From positions 62,001 to 126,000 of IMG/VR virus record IMGVR_UViG_3300030419_004857: 64,000 nucleotides of DNA; one strand, given 5' to 3'. Position 1 is the stretch's first letter; each line of letters begins with the position of its first letter. This document shows positions 1 to 9,543 of the stretch, one piece after another. The translations under genes were made by a program, and so were the position numbers. Below the pieces are notes generated by a model. The model worked only from the letters and a program-made list of their open reading frames with translations. It was not told the origin of the DNA and did not search any database. This DNA comes from a virus.

Positions 1-3000
1 GATTGTTCATATAGTGGTCAAGAAGGGACAACACGTAATCGTCCGATATTCCACCCGACGACCGGACAACTGATTGGCCATAGCACTGGTCCCCCCGGAG
101 GCACTAGAAGAAATGATCTAAATATGCCTGACGGAGATCCGGCTGGTGGTAGATGTCTTCAAGATGGAGACACTCCAAATCAGTTTATGGCTTGTAGGTC
201 TTATACAGATGCCAATTTCAACAATCTTTATGGACAAGTGAATTTTGAACAGTGTCATAACGGATTTTGTATTGATGGTGCTGGAAATGTTTTGGGTTAT
301 GATAAAAGAGCTTGTTGTGCTGGTGGATTTACTTGGAAATATCCCCGCTGCTTAGACAGTTCTGGAAATCCGGTTGGTGGTAGCTGTGCAGGAGATGCGT
401 TAGATGGTTCGGATTGTAGTACTAAATCCGAGTGTGATTGTACGTTAGCAGAAGGCTGCGCGTGGGTGGAGGAATTTGATGAATGGGAATGTTCTGCGCA
501 GTATAAATCTAGCGGATACACATGGTCTCATAGCTGGATTACTGACCCCTCATCCGCAGATGTAAACGAATGTTGTGGTGGTCAGATTATTTCTGACAAG
601 GCCCCATCTCATCAACCTGCCGTATCTGGTGGTGGAGGTGAAGGATCTTTAGAGAAAGCAAAGGGGCAGCTTACCTGTATTACTCCTTATAAGGAATATA
701 TTCTTATACCCGGCGGCGCGCCTAACTTTCAATATGGGTGTAAAGCTGTAGACAATCCAACTCCAGAAGTTAGAAATGATCTTGGAAAAGCTGGCTCGGC
801 AGGCGTATTTACTTTAATTATAAGAGAGTGTAACTATAACGATAATTGTCTTGATTCACCTAGCGCGCAAGATGATAGTTTGATAGGAAAAGAGACCGTT
901 TTATATATACCAATTGATCAAATGATTAATTGTTCTGATTTTCGTCTTCCATTTGATCAAAGAACTGCTGAGTTAGGAAATCCAGCAGGGTTTTATCCAG
1001 AAGACGTAAACTGGTGTAATGATCCAGACGAAAATCGTGATGGTACTGCGGACATTAACGGAGAAGGATGCTCTCGTTTTTTGTATCAGGAAAGCGGCGT
1101 GATTCGAGATCGTACTATATATGAGAATGGGGCGCATCAGCTACATCAATTAAACTTGCAGGCCCAGCCATTCAAAGCAACAGAAAGTAACCAGTTAACG
1201 GCTAAAAGTTTAGATCAAGCAAGAGCAGATCAAGCAGCCCACTATGGCTGTGTGTGCGGGGCTGGAGTAGATTGCCCAGACTGTTTAATGGACATAAATC
1301 ACGGATTGGCATATTGGTTTGAAAATGATTTTGTTGGCACTGATTCGGCTTGTTCACAAGCCCGAACTCAAATTAAAGGTATTATTGATGGAGCGGCTAG
1401 TGCGAGAGAGGTATGGAGTTGTCATGATGATTGTGGTGACCCGTCTGGATACTTACATTATTGGTCTGGAGGATTAGAAGGTATAATTTATAGTTCGTCT
1501 CTGGTTGGAGACAGCGGTCTTTATACCGGAAGATTGGGCTATTGGGGCGCTACTGGATTATATCCTGCAAACATATATACTCCATATCAGCCTGAAAATA
1601 GTACTCCACCCATTAGCCACACTTTGGATAATTGTTATGGCTCTCATAGAGGGGGAAGATCTGGAGTTGTGGAGTTTGCCAGTAATACTTCTCCCATAGT
1701 GATTAAATCTACCAATCATGGTCTTGTGGACGATGATTTTATCAGCGTCAAGGGGGTTCTGGGCAATTTTAGCGCCAACACCTTGACGCTCGCAGAATGG
1801 AAGGCTATTTCTTGGCAGGATAAGCTGGGAGATGGTTGTGATGGGGAAGAGTGTCCTAAAATCTTTAATCCTCCGGGGCTTTGCGAAACAGCACCGTTTG
1901 ACACCAGCGGACTAGCAAGCGGATCAATAAGTCTACCTTTATGGGTTGTGGAGATTGTAGATAAAGACCATTTCCTCCTAAAGGACTGCAATGGAGATTA
2001 TAGCGATGGAACAATAGATTTTGCGCCCCAGTGCGATTCCACCTTCACCTGTGTAGATTATCTTGCCAACACAGTTGAAGTATGCCCTTGTAATACGCTT
2101 GACAATGTTCCAGATGTGATTTCATCAACCGCCGTTGATCTGTTAACAGATGAAGCTACATGTAAAACTTACGGTTATTGTCAGATTGTTTCGGGGTATC
2201 CAGACCCAAACACTATGATGACCAAGGACGACTGCATAACCCTAGCTAAGAAATATTCTCTATACGACGGAGGCGGAACTGCGCTTAATCCCGCCTTCCC
2301 CGGATCTTGTACAGATGGATGTAATGGAAGCTCCGTTGCTGCATCAGATTATCAAGACTGTATAGCTAAAACCAATAGTGGTTGTCCACCCAATGGGTGG
2401 GCAAATCCAAATTATCATTCCTGCGTGTCAGTTGTTGACAATGTTGCAAACTTTGATGCGTGTTGGTCAGGACACGATTGGAAGCCTGCCTCTACTGCCG
2501 ATCCATATAAGGATAAGGTTGGTAACTGGCCTGCCTGTCCATTTACCGGAGAGTGGACCCTTTGCGACCAGCTTAACCATGACACATGTACAATTAGAGA
2601 AATGTCTGGATCAAGAGATGGAACAGATCAATATCGTTTAGGATATGATCATACCTCTAAGATTAGGGAAGATCTTGCTAATGGTTACTATGTACAAATA
2701 GATCAAACTGAAGTTTGTCCAGTTTGTTGTGATCATTACATGCCAAAATCTTTAACGGCTACTATTAGCAGTATGTCTTCTCAATCATTAAATGATAGGT
2801 ATTGTCAGACTGATTGTAATGGAAATCTCCCGCCTGTAGTAGCAACAGGATATAAAGTTTTTCCCGGTGCTGATGAACCATATGTTTGTGAACCAGATCA
2901 GAATGGAAATTATGGTTTGGGTTGCGAAGATGGATACACGGGAGGGACATACTGTTGTGATTGTGTGAGCACTCCTGAAGGAGCCATTGCAGGATGTTTT

Positions 3001-6000
3001 GATTGTGGTAAAACCTATAGGATAGATTCTGATTGGCAAAAACTTGACGAATTGCCCGGCGCTGATGAACAGTTTAAAACCTGTTGTAGTTGTGATTGTG
3101 AGCCGGGAGATGTTAAAAAACCATCGTGTGAAAAGGATTTTCCCACGTTAGATGACTTCTTTGCTTGCAATGGCTGTTGTGGAGAACATGACGGAAAGCA
3201 AACCGATTGTGAAAATAATGGATGTGCCTATAATGCCTTAGACGGAAGTTGTAACTTGAAAGATGGCTGTGGTGGAACATGTGGTAATTTGTCATGTGAA
3301 GCTGATGACGCTGGTGGTGGTGGAGAGTGTAGAGCTACATACGGATCTTGTTCTGATATTACAACAGAATCAGCTTGTGATGGTGCAAGCGGGTGTAGCT
3401 GGAGTGAAGTTACGCCGGGGTCGGGATATTATACATGCGGTGGAAACATAAATAATGACATTTGTAATACTTATGATGACCCCGACGACTGTAATGATGA
3501 TGACTACTGCAACTTTGTAAATTTCACTTCTAACACTGGCACATGTAAATGTACCCCCTGTACTGGTTTTCCCGGTAGTAGAGATTTGAAGTGTGAAGAT
3601 CCTTTTGTGTGTGGCGGTGGAAACGGTGGAAATAGAGGCGGATGTACAGACACAAATTCTGCCTATTGTTCGGGGGGAATGGGGTTAGATAATCCAGATG
3701 GACAGGGCTGTGGAGACCCCGGCATTCCGGGCGCTGTAGCTGATTGCGTAATGCCCAAAAGAGAATATCATGAGGGATGTCCCGGTTTAGGCACAATTTC
3801 TTTTGATATGGAGTATAATGGGTCGTCGTGGGTTTCTGACTGGGTTGCAATGAATGATGTGGGTAAAAAACAATGTAAGCTCACTAACTATCCTGATTTT
3901 TGTAATGATGTTTTTTGTATAAAAAATGGAAAGGTTGTTATTCCAGCCGGGGGGGCATCTTGTGAGAGCGTTGGTGGGGAACTTAAGCCGGGGTGTCCTA
4001 ATAAGCCAATCGTAGGTGCTGACTGTGGCGCTTGTAGAGAAAAACAGTTTGATGGATATAATTGTGGGCCAGACGCTGATGACTGGCCTACAGGACAAGA
4101 TAATCATTATATCAGAACTGAAATGTATTGTGGAGATCTTGAGGATCAAGAGGCTCTTGTTAGCCATGCTGGCCCGCCTTATGGTGGATTGGTTTCTGAT
4201 GAACAATATCAGGGCGGATCAATGCATTTAAATGCGTGGATAACGACTTGTAAATATCCGTCTTGCGGACCCGGCAATTCTCCTTGTCCCGAGTCTGGGT
4301 GTTTTGGTGACTGTTCTGCCGCGCAAGATGGCTCTGTTCAACTTGTTACAACTGCCCACATACCCGGTGTAAATTGTGGAGCAAGATCGCCATGTGTAGG
4401 GTGTTGTGCATTTATGGAGCCTTTCTGCACGGTTACAGCGGGTGGGGGTTGGCTTTTCGACACAGAAGATTGCCCCCCTCAGACAAAAGGTTGTGGAATT
4501 CCTTGCGATGGGTCTTGTGAAGATGAATTGTTAACTTTGGTCGAATGCAAGGCTAGCGGGTTTGTTAAAAGTCCAAAAGCCCCGATGATATTTAATGTTC
4601 GGTTTGTTGATCATGGAGGAGAAGACCCAACAACTGGAAAAGTTCCGGGCAAGTTAATTGGAATGACTAACGCTCCTGCCTGTAATTGGCCAGCAGGCAC
4701 AAGTGTTAGTTTGGGTGTTTCAGATAGATTAATAGCAGAAACCGGAGGAGGAAGTGACGCTACGCCAATGTATGGTACAACTACTGATATCCTAGCCCTT
4801 CCTCCAAATTACCCACAGGGCACAGTACTGACTCAGGAGATTCCTATAAGCGAATATGACAATAACCTTATAGAACTGAACGTTGAAGATGTTAGAGCCT
4901 TCATGTCATATTCAGGAGCGTTAGATAGACATCTGTGGAGAAATACTAATACCGAACCGTTCCCGTATGGTAGATCCCCTTGGCCAGTCCTCCACCAAGC
5001 CGATACAGGAAACCCACAGGCTCTGAATAACCTTGAAAGAATAGGCAAAAAGATGCTCAGTGGGAGTGCCGCATCTTATGATCCGCAGAATAAAATTGTC
5101 AATATTGAAAACGTTTATGACGGAAACGGAGTTTTCTCTCATATCCTAGTTACTACAGACAGAGATCATGATCTTATTACAGGCGAAAAGATTATATTAG
5201 ATAGGGCTGAATGCTATGCGGCATCTTGCAGTTGCCCCGCTTATGATCCTGTTTCTGATGTTGGGGGATGCAGAAGAGTCGGGACGGGAACGGTGATAAT
5301 TGACGAGGATACTGAAGAAGCTGCTACCTCAGTTAAAAATGTTGACCAAGTCGGATGTCAGGCTCTGGGTGGGACATGGACTCCGTCAACGAATAAACTA
5401 ATATCGTGTCCGAAGGAGTGCGAGGTAAATGGGTGGTTTGATGAGGCTCCATGTGATCCGAATAAGGATAACAAACCGTGTAATTCTCCCAATTGTAGAA
5501 AGCCCCCCGGAGAACAACAAAAGGTGTGTTACGGCTGCGCTGGCTCTGTTGATGAAACCGCCATTGTTGCTGGTGTAGAAGAAGATCCTATAACCGATGA
5601 TCTCAACGGTTCCTATGTTGTCAAATTCATCTCCAGCAGATCATTTTCTATCCATTATGAGAAATATTTAGATTTTGATCAATACGGTTCGCAAGCTATT
5701 GGCTATGATCCTACAACCAATAACACTACCGGATTGGCTGCAAATACACTCAATGATTCCGATACGTGGAATGATAATGTAAAAGGAACACCGTGGGGCC
5801 ATGAAATTATGGTTGGTCCAGCGGTTGGTCCATTTGTAGATAAAGTAATTGATTGGTCTGGCACAGAGACTGCTGGAGGTGCTAGGTGGACACGTCACGC
5901 AGGAACTTTTAATGTCGTATTGCAAAATTTCGAGTATGTTGATAAACCGGGCACTGCATGCAGACAGGGTAATAGTCAGAATCCGGTAAATCTAGAATGG

Positions 6001-6162
6001 GATCTATTTTTTGAAAATGGATGTTGTAATAATAGACAACCTCCAAGAAACTTCGGATGTGAAGATAAGTGCTATCAGGGTGGAGGGCCAATGATAATCG
6101 ATTGGGTGGATAAAGATCAAGATAGAGGAAAAGCTGCTATTCATATAGCTGTAACAGAATAA
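1..6162 (+). CDS. Giant Cys-rich virion/tail-associated protein, 5' end outside the window
   Basis: The reading frame is open from base 1, so the gene starts left of the window; at least 2053 residues are visible. Cysteines are extremely frequent throughout (well over 100 by eye), often as CxxC, CC and CxC, with short modules of the form C-x-C-x-W (near 430-500 and 3360-3440). Two regions (about 1690-2010 and 5130-5680) resemble the 'HGL ... G' beta domains found repeatedly in phage tail proteins (FCCH-like): motifs TNHGL and VKGVLGN, then DRDHDL and ITGEKI. That makes a tail or fibre role likely. No transmembrane segment is seen; the N-terminus is missing. It is followed after 14 bases by a second Cys-rich gene. 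A host-binding or envelope-penetrating role is inference. Confidence 0.75.
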   Translation, partial: DCSYSGQEGTTRNRPIFHPTTGQLIGHSTGPPGGTRRNDLNMPDGDPAGGRCLQDGDTPNQFMACRSYTDANFNNLYGQVNFEQCHNGFCIDGAGNVLGYDKRACCAGGFTWKYPRCLDSSGNPVGGSCAGDALDGSDCSTKSECDCTLAEGCAWVEEFDEWECSAQYKSSGYTWSHSWITDPSSADVNECCGGQIISDKAPSHQPAVSGGGGEGSLEKAKGQLTCITPYKEYILIPGGAPNFQYGCKAVDNPTPEVRNDLGKAGSAGVFTLIIRECNYNDNCLDSPSAQDDSLIGKETVLYIPIDQMINCSDFRLPFDQRTAELGNPAGFYPEDVNWCNDPDENRDGTADINGEGCSRFLYQESGVIRDRTIYENGAHQLHQLNLQAQPFKATESNQLTAKSLDQARADQAAHYGCVCGAGVDCPDCLMDINHGLAYWFENDFVGTDSACSQARTQIKGIIDGAASAREVWSCHDDCGDPSGYLHYWSGGLEGIIYSSSLVGDSGLYTGRLGYWGATGLYPANIYTPYQPENSTPPISHTLDNCYGSHRGGRSGVVEFASNTSPIVIKSTNHGLVDDDFISVKGVLGNFSANTLTLAEWKAISWQDKLGDGCDGEECPKIFNPPGLCETAPFDTSGLASGSISLPLWVVEIVDKDHFLLKDCNGDYSDGTIDFAPQCDSTFTCVDYLANTVEVCPCNTLDNVPDVISSTAVDLLTDEATCKTYGYCQIVSGYPDPNTMMTKDDCITLAKKYSLYDGGGTALNPAFPGSCTDGCNGSSVAASDYQDCIAKTNSGCPPNGWANPNYHSCVSVVDNVANFDACWSGHDWKPASTADPYKDKVGNWPACPFTGEWTLCDQLNHDTCTIREMSGSRDGTDQYRLGYDHTSKIREDLANGYYVQIDQTEVCPVCCDHYMPKSLTATISSMSSQSLNDRYCQTDCNGNLPPVVATGYKVFPGADEPYVCEPDQNGNYGLGCEDGYTGGTYCCDCVSTPEGAIAGCFDCGKTYRIDSDWQKLDELPGADEQFKTCCSCDCEPGDVKKPSCEKDFPTLDDFFACNGCCGEHDGKQTDCENNGCAYNALDGSCNLKDGCGGTCGNLSCEADDAGGGGECRATYGSCSDITTESACDGASGCSWSEVTPGSGYYTCGGNINNDICNTYDDPDDCNDDDYCNFVNFTSNTGTCKCTPCTGFPGSRDLKCEDPFVCGGGNGGNRGGCTDTNSAYCSGGMGLDNPDGQGCGDPGIPGAVADCVMPKREYHEGCPGLGTISFDMEYNGSSWVSDWVAMNDVGKKQCKLTNYPDFCNDVFCIKNGKVVIPAGGASCESVGGELKPGCPNKPIVGADCGACREKQFDGYNCGPDADDWPTGQDNHYIRTEMYCGDLEDQEALVSHAGPPYGGLVSDEQYQGGSMHLNAWITTCKYPSCGPGNSPCPESGCFGDCSAAQDGSVQLVTTAHIPGVNCGARSPCVGCCAFMEPFCTVTAGGGWLFDTEDCPPQTKGCGIPCDGSCEDELLTLVECKASGFVKSPKAPMIFNVRFVDHGGEDPTTGKVPGKLIGMTNAPACNWPAGTSVSLGVSDRLIAETGGGSDATPMYGTTTDILALPPNYPQGTVLTQEIPISEYDNNLIELNVEDVRAFMSYSGALDRHLWRNTNTEPFPYGRSPWPVLHQADTGNPQALNNLERIGKKMLSGSAASYDPQNKIVNIENVYDGNGVFSHILVTTDRDHDLITGEKIILDRAECYAASCSCPAYDPVSDVGGCRRVGTGTVIIDEDTEEAATSVKNVDQVGCQALGGTWTPSTNKLISCPKECEVNGWFDEAPCDPNKDNKPCNSPNCRKPPGEQQKVCYGCAGSVDETAIVAGVEEDPITDDLNGSYVVKFISSRSFSIHYEKYLDFDQYGSQAIGYDPTTNNTTGLAANTLNDSDTWNDNVKGTPWGHEIMVGPAVGPFVDKVIDWSGTETAGGARWTRHAGTFNVVLQNFEYVDKPGTACRQGNSQNPVNLEWDLFFENGCCNNRQPPRNFGCEDKCYQGGGPMIIDWVDKDQDRGKAAIHIAVTE

Positions 6163-6176
6163 AGAGAGGAATTAAT

Positions 6177-6677
6177 ATGTCTTGTAAAGGATGTGGTGGA
6201 AATCAGCCAACTATAATACCAAGAGGGCTTCCTCAAGGTCCAACTGGCGAAACTACTCAGTGTCAATGCAATTTTCCAGATGGTCAGAATACAATCTTTT
6301 GTGACAGGCATAAGTGTACAAAAACTAAACCCTTGTATCATTTATGTAAATATAGAGAAGACTATTATCAATTGTGGGAGAGCGGACACGGACCAATGCA
6401 AACGGTATCTAAATACCAAGTTGAAGAAGAGCGTCCAACTCCAAAACCAGAAAAACCAAAGAAAACCACTGGGTTTTTTAAAGATGAAAATGAAGATTCA
6501 AAAGCTCAAGGTCTTGGAGATACTATTGCCAAAATTACCGAAGCTACTGGCATTAAGACAGTCGTAGATGCGGTTAGCGAAGCTACAGGAAGAGACTGTG
6601 GTTGCAGACAAAGGCAAAATAAATTGAACGAGATGTTTCCCTATAAACAAAAGAAAACAAAAGGGTTTTTTCAGTAA
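6177..6677 (+). CDS. Small Cys-rich protein, probably virion-associated
   Basis: 166 residues, begun at an ATG with AGAGAGGA just upstream, in the intergenic gap after the giant protein. The N-terminal third has CxxC (CKGC), CxC (CQC) and further Cys/His residues ending in LCKYREDYYQLW, which looks like a metal- or disulfide-stabilised knob. A Lys/Pro/Glu-rich linker follows, then a C-terminal DCGC-RQ-KLN segment. A short 'GFF' tail motif occurs twice (TTGFFKDE at about residues 98-105 and TKGFFQ at the end). Similar composition and adjacency suggest it works with the giant Cys-rich protein, perhaps as a chaperone or accessory. I recognise no named family. Confidence 0.7.
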   Translation: MSCKGCGGNQPTIIPRGLPQGPTGETTQCQCNFPDGQNTIFCDRHKCTKTKPLYHLCKYREDYYQLWESGHGPMQTVSKYQVEEERPTPKPEKPKKTTGFFKDENEDSKAQGLGDTIAKITEATGIKTVVDAVSEATGRDCGCRQRQNKLNEMFPYKQKKTKGFFQ

Positions 6678-6689
6678 TGGTGTATAATA
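6677..6689 (+). promoter_or_regulatory. Putative phage promoter, ATGGTGTATAATA
   Basis: The motif ATGGTGTATAATA holds a perfect TATAAT (6683-6688) and begins within the stop codon of the preceding gene. The same 13 bases occur on the minus strand at 52608-52622, in front of another putative structural gene. No clear -35 TTGACA is visible, so a phage sigma factor with an extended -10 element is plausible. A strong Shine-Dalgarno (AAGGAG, 6705-6710) and the ATG at 6719 follow. Confidence 0.55.
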
Positions 6690-6718
6690 CATTAGATTAT
6701 CTCTAAGGAGACACAAAT

Positions 6719-7429
6719 ATGGCAACAATTAGCTTTTATGCGGGCAGTACCGCAATTAATAACATATCAGGCTCTGGGCTAGGTTTCTTCGGTGGCTCCT
6801 TTGGTCAGTCTGTAGAGATTAATAAGTTTCAGGATACTACCTTTATTACTAACGGCGCTGGCACAACCCAAGCCGGTGCTGCCAACAACATTAAGTATTC
6901 TAGTGATATACTGGCCTTTGCCCCCGGTATTGTTCCAGCAACTGGTCTTAAGTATATTCCTAACGAGAAAGCTACTTGCAACGTAAGATTCACAAACGCA
7001 TCTGCTGTAAAAACGCAAAACGTTAGACTGAGAATCTTCGACAGGACCAACAAAGATCATCCCGCCAGCGGAGTGATCACTAGGGCTGCTGAATTACTTC
7101 ATCCTTCAACTTCATATAGCGTGGAAGGATCTGGAGACGCTACCTTTTGGGGAACTTCTACTCACACGGGGTCAGATGCTCAAGGAACATTCCAAGCCGG
7201 TTCCAATCCAAGTGTAAGACTTCCGGCGGGTGTTTACACGGTTGGCGGTAGTGGTATTATTGTACCTCTAGCCCAGTCTCCGGGGCCAAGTGGATATTAT
7301 GCTGGAGACGGCTCAGCAAATACTGCATCATACACCCAGCATGATTGGTATGTAGCTATTACAGCCTCTCCTGATAGTATCGGGAGCAAGACTCTATACG
7401 GTCTTTATGTAGAGCTTGAATATCTATAA
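6719..7429 (+). CDS. Putative virion structural protein
   Basis: 236 residues, rich in Gly, Ser, Thr and Ala, low in Cys, with a beta-rich appearance (alternating polar/hydrophobic, many GS and GT turns). There is no signal peptide or TM helix. AAGGAG lies 8 bases before the ATG. It has its own promoter-like element and is closed by a strong terminator 38 bases downstream, the arrangement expected for an abundantly made structural protein. No named fold can be assigned by reading; a capsid decoration or tail protein is inferred from composition and context. The gene at 51882-52541 has a similar composition (N-terminal MAT, Gly/Ser-rich) and the same promoter motif. Confidence 0.6.
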   Translation: MATISFYAGSTAINNISGSGLGFFGGSFGQSVEINKFQDTTFITNGAGTTQAGAANNIKYSSDILAFAPGIVPATGLKYIPNEKATCNVRFTNASAVKTQNVRLRIFDRTNKDHPASGVITRAAELLHPSTSYSVEGSGDATFWGTSTHTGSDAQGTFQAGSNPSVRLPAGVYTVGGSGIIVPLAQSPGPSGYYAGDGSANTASYTQHDWYVAITASPDSIGSKTLYGLYVELEYL

Positions 7430-7466
7430 ACGCAAAAATTTAATTGCAGTTGCCTTGGGTGGCAAT

Positions 7467-7499
7467 AAAAAACCCCGGCCTTTCACAGCCGGGGTTTTT
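7467..7499. terminator. Bidirectional intrinsic terminator
   Basis: CCCCGGC (7473-7479) pairs with GCCGGGG (7488-7494) around an 8-base loop. It is flanked by an A-run on the left and a T-run on the right, so it works on both strands. It separates the + strand structural genes (ending at 7429) from the minus-strand block (ending at 7521). Confidence 0.93.
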
Positions 7500-7520
7500 C
7501 ATTCCATCAGCTACCTATAT

Positions 7521-7856
7521 TTACTCTTCCTGTTGGGTTTCTTTATTCCATTTCACCCAGCCACGATCAGGTAGCCAATTGCCTTCCTTGTCCTTGCGTC
7601 TCGGGAAGAGCTTTCCTCCCGTCTTCATAGTGCCGAAGGCGAGCTTTGCGCCGCAATCCAAGCACCGAAGTTCGTAGTAGAGGTTGTCGTCGATGTTCCT
7701 AACTTGGAATCTCAGATTCTCACTACTACATTTTGCACACTCCGACTCATCAAAAATTTCCTGAAAAGTCGCTAGCTGCATAAACAGGTCGGTTTGAGTT
7801 TCGCTGTCAATCTCCACTGTCAGTCTACCGCTTCTGTTAGTGTATTGAACTTTCAT
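7521..7856 (-). CDS. Zinc-ribbon protein of recombination/repair context
   Basis: 111 residues from the ATG at 7856, which overlaps the stop of the preceding gene (TAATG) and has GGAG at proper spacing. An in-frame TTG 12 bases earlier is less likely. CxxC (CAKC) near residue 40 and CxxC (CLDC) near 65 form a zinc ribbon, followed by a conserved-looking FGTMKTGG and LFPRRKDK basic stretch and GWVKW. Small proteins of this type recur in phage genomes near single-strand annealing or nuclease genes. Function unknown; coupling to the next gene upstream suggests a partner of that protein in DNA metabolism (inference). Confidence 0.65.
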   Translation of the reverse strand: MKVQYTNRSGRLTVEIDSETQTDLFMQLATFQEIFDESECAKCSSENLRFQVRNIDDNLYYELRCLDCGAKLAFGTMKTGGKLFPRRKDKEGNWLPDRGWVKWNKETQQEE

Positions 7857-8758
7857 TAGTTTCTCCAATCTGATTGATAACCTAAAATATTTTCTGGAAT
7901 GGTATCTGTGTTATTTTGATATCCATTCAAAACCCCAATCATTTTTGTAGCACTCTCTCTTGTTACATCATTAATACTCCTGTAGACCTTTTCGCCAATA
8001 CTTATAAAACCCATAACATTTAAATCTAACTGTTTGCATTTGTTGTCAAGAAAATTGATCTGTTGCGAACTGATTCTGTCATCAGAATTATAGCTGCCAT
8101 CCGTTGTCTTCTCAACACTTCTTTGCACAATTTCCACAATATTCTTCTTTGCCAACTCTTCCGCCGCCAGAACTCGCAACTTCAGAGCCTTCCTGAGCGC
8201 TCTGCCTTCCGCTCTGGTACACGCAGTAGCAACAGGATGCGCGCAGAATAAATCGTCCGTATTTCCATGCCATACGTCAGCAGCTTCACTAAAGGTTTTA
8301 TATACGCCACTGTTCATCCAGTTGAACACCACCTTATATACAACCGTCGCTCTACCCGGACCATCAGAATCCGTAGGAGAATCCACCTGTGTAGGCCCAG
8401 TTTCTACGATGTCTCCAAGAAGAAATTCAGCCACTCTACGCAAACCGGCACAAACCGGATTACCATCGATAAGTTCATTTTTCTCAAAGTGTGACATTAC
8501 ATAATTGTGCCACTCAGGAGAAAAAATAGAGGGGGTGTCATCCTCTTGAACTACATCAGGACCGTCACCTCCAAGAACACCGTCTTCAAACATGTCATCT
8601 TCATGAAGACCAGTTTCTTTCAATACATTTTCTACCGATAACATTTCATCCTCCAAAATTTTTATCAAGTCTTGTTTTACTGCATTAGGGGGGATAGATA
8701 ATCCCATATCCTGTAGAAGTTTTTTCAATTCTTTGACGGTGCTGTCTTTAAAACTCAT
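7856..8758 (-). CDS. SAP/HeH-domain protein, possible ssDNA-annealing factor
   Basis: 300 residues. The first 40 residues (STVKELKKLLQ, then a basic second helix) look like a SAP/HeH nucleic-acid-binding hairpin. An acidic linker follows. A central domain (about 85-215) contains a VYKVVFNW strand and the helix HPVATACTRAEGRALRKAL, which is reminiscent of Rad52/Erf-like annealing proteins, though I cannot prove homology by eye. The C-terminus is helical with a Q-rich stretch. It overlaps its upstream neighbour by ATGA-type coupling and its downstream neighbour by TAATG, so it is co-translated with a nuclease-like and a zinc-ribbon protein. Confidence 0.5.
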   Translation of the reverse strand: MSFKDSTVKELKKLLQDMGLSIPPNAVKQDLIKILEDEMLSVENVLKETGLHEDDMFEDGVLGGDGPDVVQEDDTPSIFSPEWHNYVMSHFEKNELIDGNPVCAGLRRVAEFLLGDIVETGPTQVDSPTDSDGPGRATVVYKVVFNWMNSGVYKTFSEAADVWHGNTDDLFCAHPVATACTRAEGRALRKALKLRVLAAEELAKKNIVEIVQRSVEKTTDGSYNSDDRISSQQINFLDNKCKQLDLNVMGFISIGEKVYRSINDVTRESATKMIGVLNGYQNNTDTIPENILGYQSDWRN

Positions 8759-9543
8759 GATTCTATTTCTATTAACCTCTTTGTCGGTGGAGGAAATTCT
8801 TCTTCGATTTTCTTTAATTCAACAATGATAGAATTCAATACATCTCTCATGTTCTTAGCGGACAAATTTTTGATCAAGTTTTTGACTCGTATAATAGCAA
8901 AACCTCTGTTGATCAACAATCCGGCCTTTTGCGCATCTGCTCGAATGTGTCTTTGCAAATTTGCTTCTCCCCAGATTGGAAGAAAGTGCGCGGGGCCGTC
9001 TATTTCGATTGCCGTTCTTAACACAGGAAGGAAAAGATCCACCTCAAGTTTGTCATTCGCTAGCAGACCTCTCTTGTGAAATATAGTTTCGTAGCCAGCT
9101 TTTGTCAATCCCTCATAGACAAATTTTTCAATTTTGGACCCCTCTTTGCTGGCTTTTCGCACGGCTTCTGCCGCAGCCCGCCTCAAGTTATCCTTTTCCT
9201 GATCGCTCATTTGCTCCCATTGATATTTAGAGAGTTCGGAACGTCTGCCTCTTTCTTCATCGTCCATATTGTCCCAGAAGTTTGACATGCCATTGCTGAT
9301 TGCCACCTTTTCGGACTCTGTTCTCTGCTTTCCTTTAGTTGGATGTTCGTGTCTACCAGTACTAATCGCAACGGTCTGTGCCTGACTCTTAGTTCTTAAA
9401 TCCACTCCGAGAGACTTTAAGGCTCTTCTGATTTTGTTAGGATATGTGCTAAGCTCTTGAGCAATTTCATATGTGCTCTTCTGCTTAGTAATATACTGTT
9501 CGATTAGAAATTCTTTATGCTTCTGTGCAAATCTGCTGCTCAT
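8755..9543 (-). CDS. HTH plus Vsr-like (EDxHD-type) nuclease, possible homing endonuclease
   Basis: 262 residues. Residues 1-55 hold a helix-turn-helix (STYEIAQELS...IRRALKSLGV). Residues 60-125 are charged and resemble the DNA-binding repeats of homing nucleases. Residues 135-245 form a Vsr/PD-(D/E)xK-type core: LEVDLFLP, AIEIDGPAHF, then a D-K pair and a hydrophobic GFAIIRVKNL strand. EVDLF and EIDGP supply the expected acidic metal ligands. It may be a free-standing homing endonuclease or a phage repair/restriction enzyme. It overlaps the upstream gene by 29 bases. Confidence 0.65.
   Translation of the reverse strand: MSSRFAQKHKEFLIEQYITKQKSTYEIAQELSTYPNKIRRALKSLGVDLRTKSQAQTVAISTGRHEHPTKGKQRTESEKVAISNGMSNFWDNMDDEERGRRSELSKYQWEQMSDQEKDNLRRAAAEAVRKASKEGSKIEKFVYEGLTKAGYETIFHKRGLLANDKLEVDLFLPVLRTAIEIDGPAHFLPIWGEANLQRHIRADAQKAGLLINRGFAIIRVKNLIKNLSAKNMRDVLNSIIVELKKIEEEFPPPTKRLIEIES

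Noticed and set aside
2378-4231. Several short open frames on both strands inside the giant Cys-rich gene
   Set aside because: They overlap a long strongly coding frame and show no start signals or domain pattern.
7868-7868. TTG start for the zinc-ribbon gene four codons earlier
   Set aside because: The ATG at 7856 has GGAG and TAATG coupling; the TTG would overlap the upstream gene by 13 bases without benefit.
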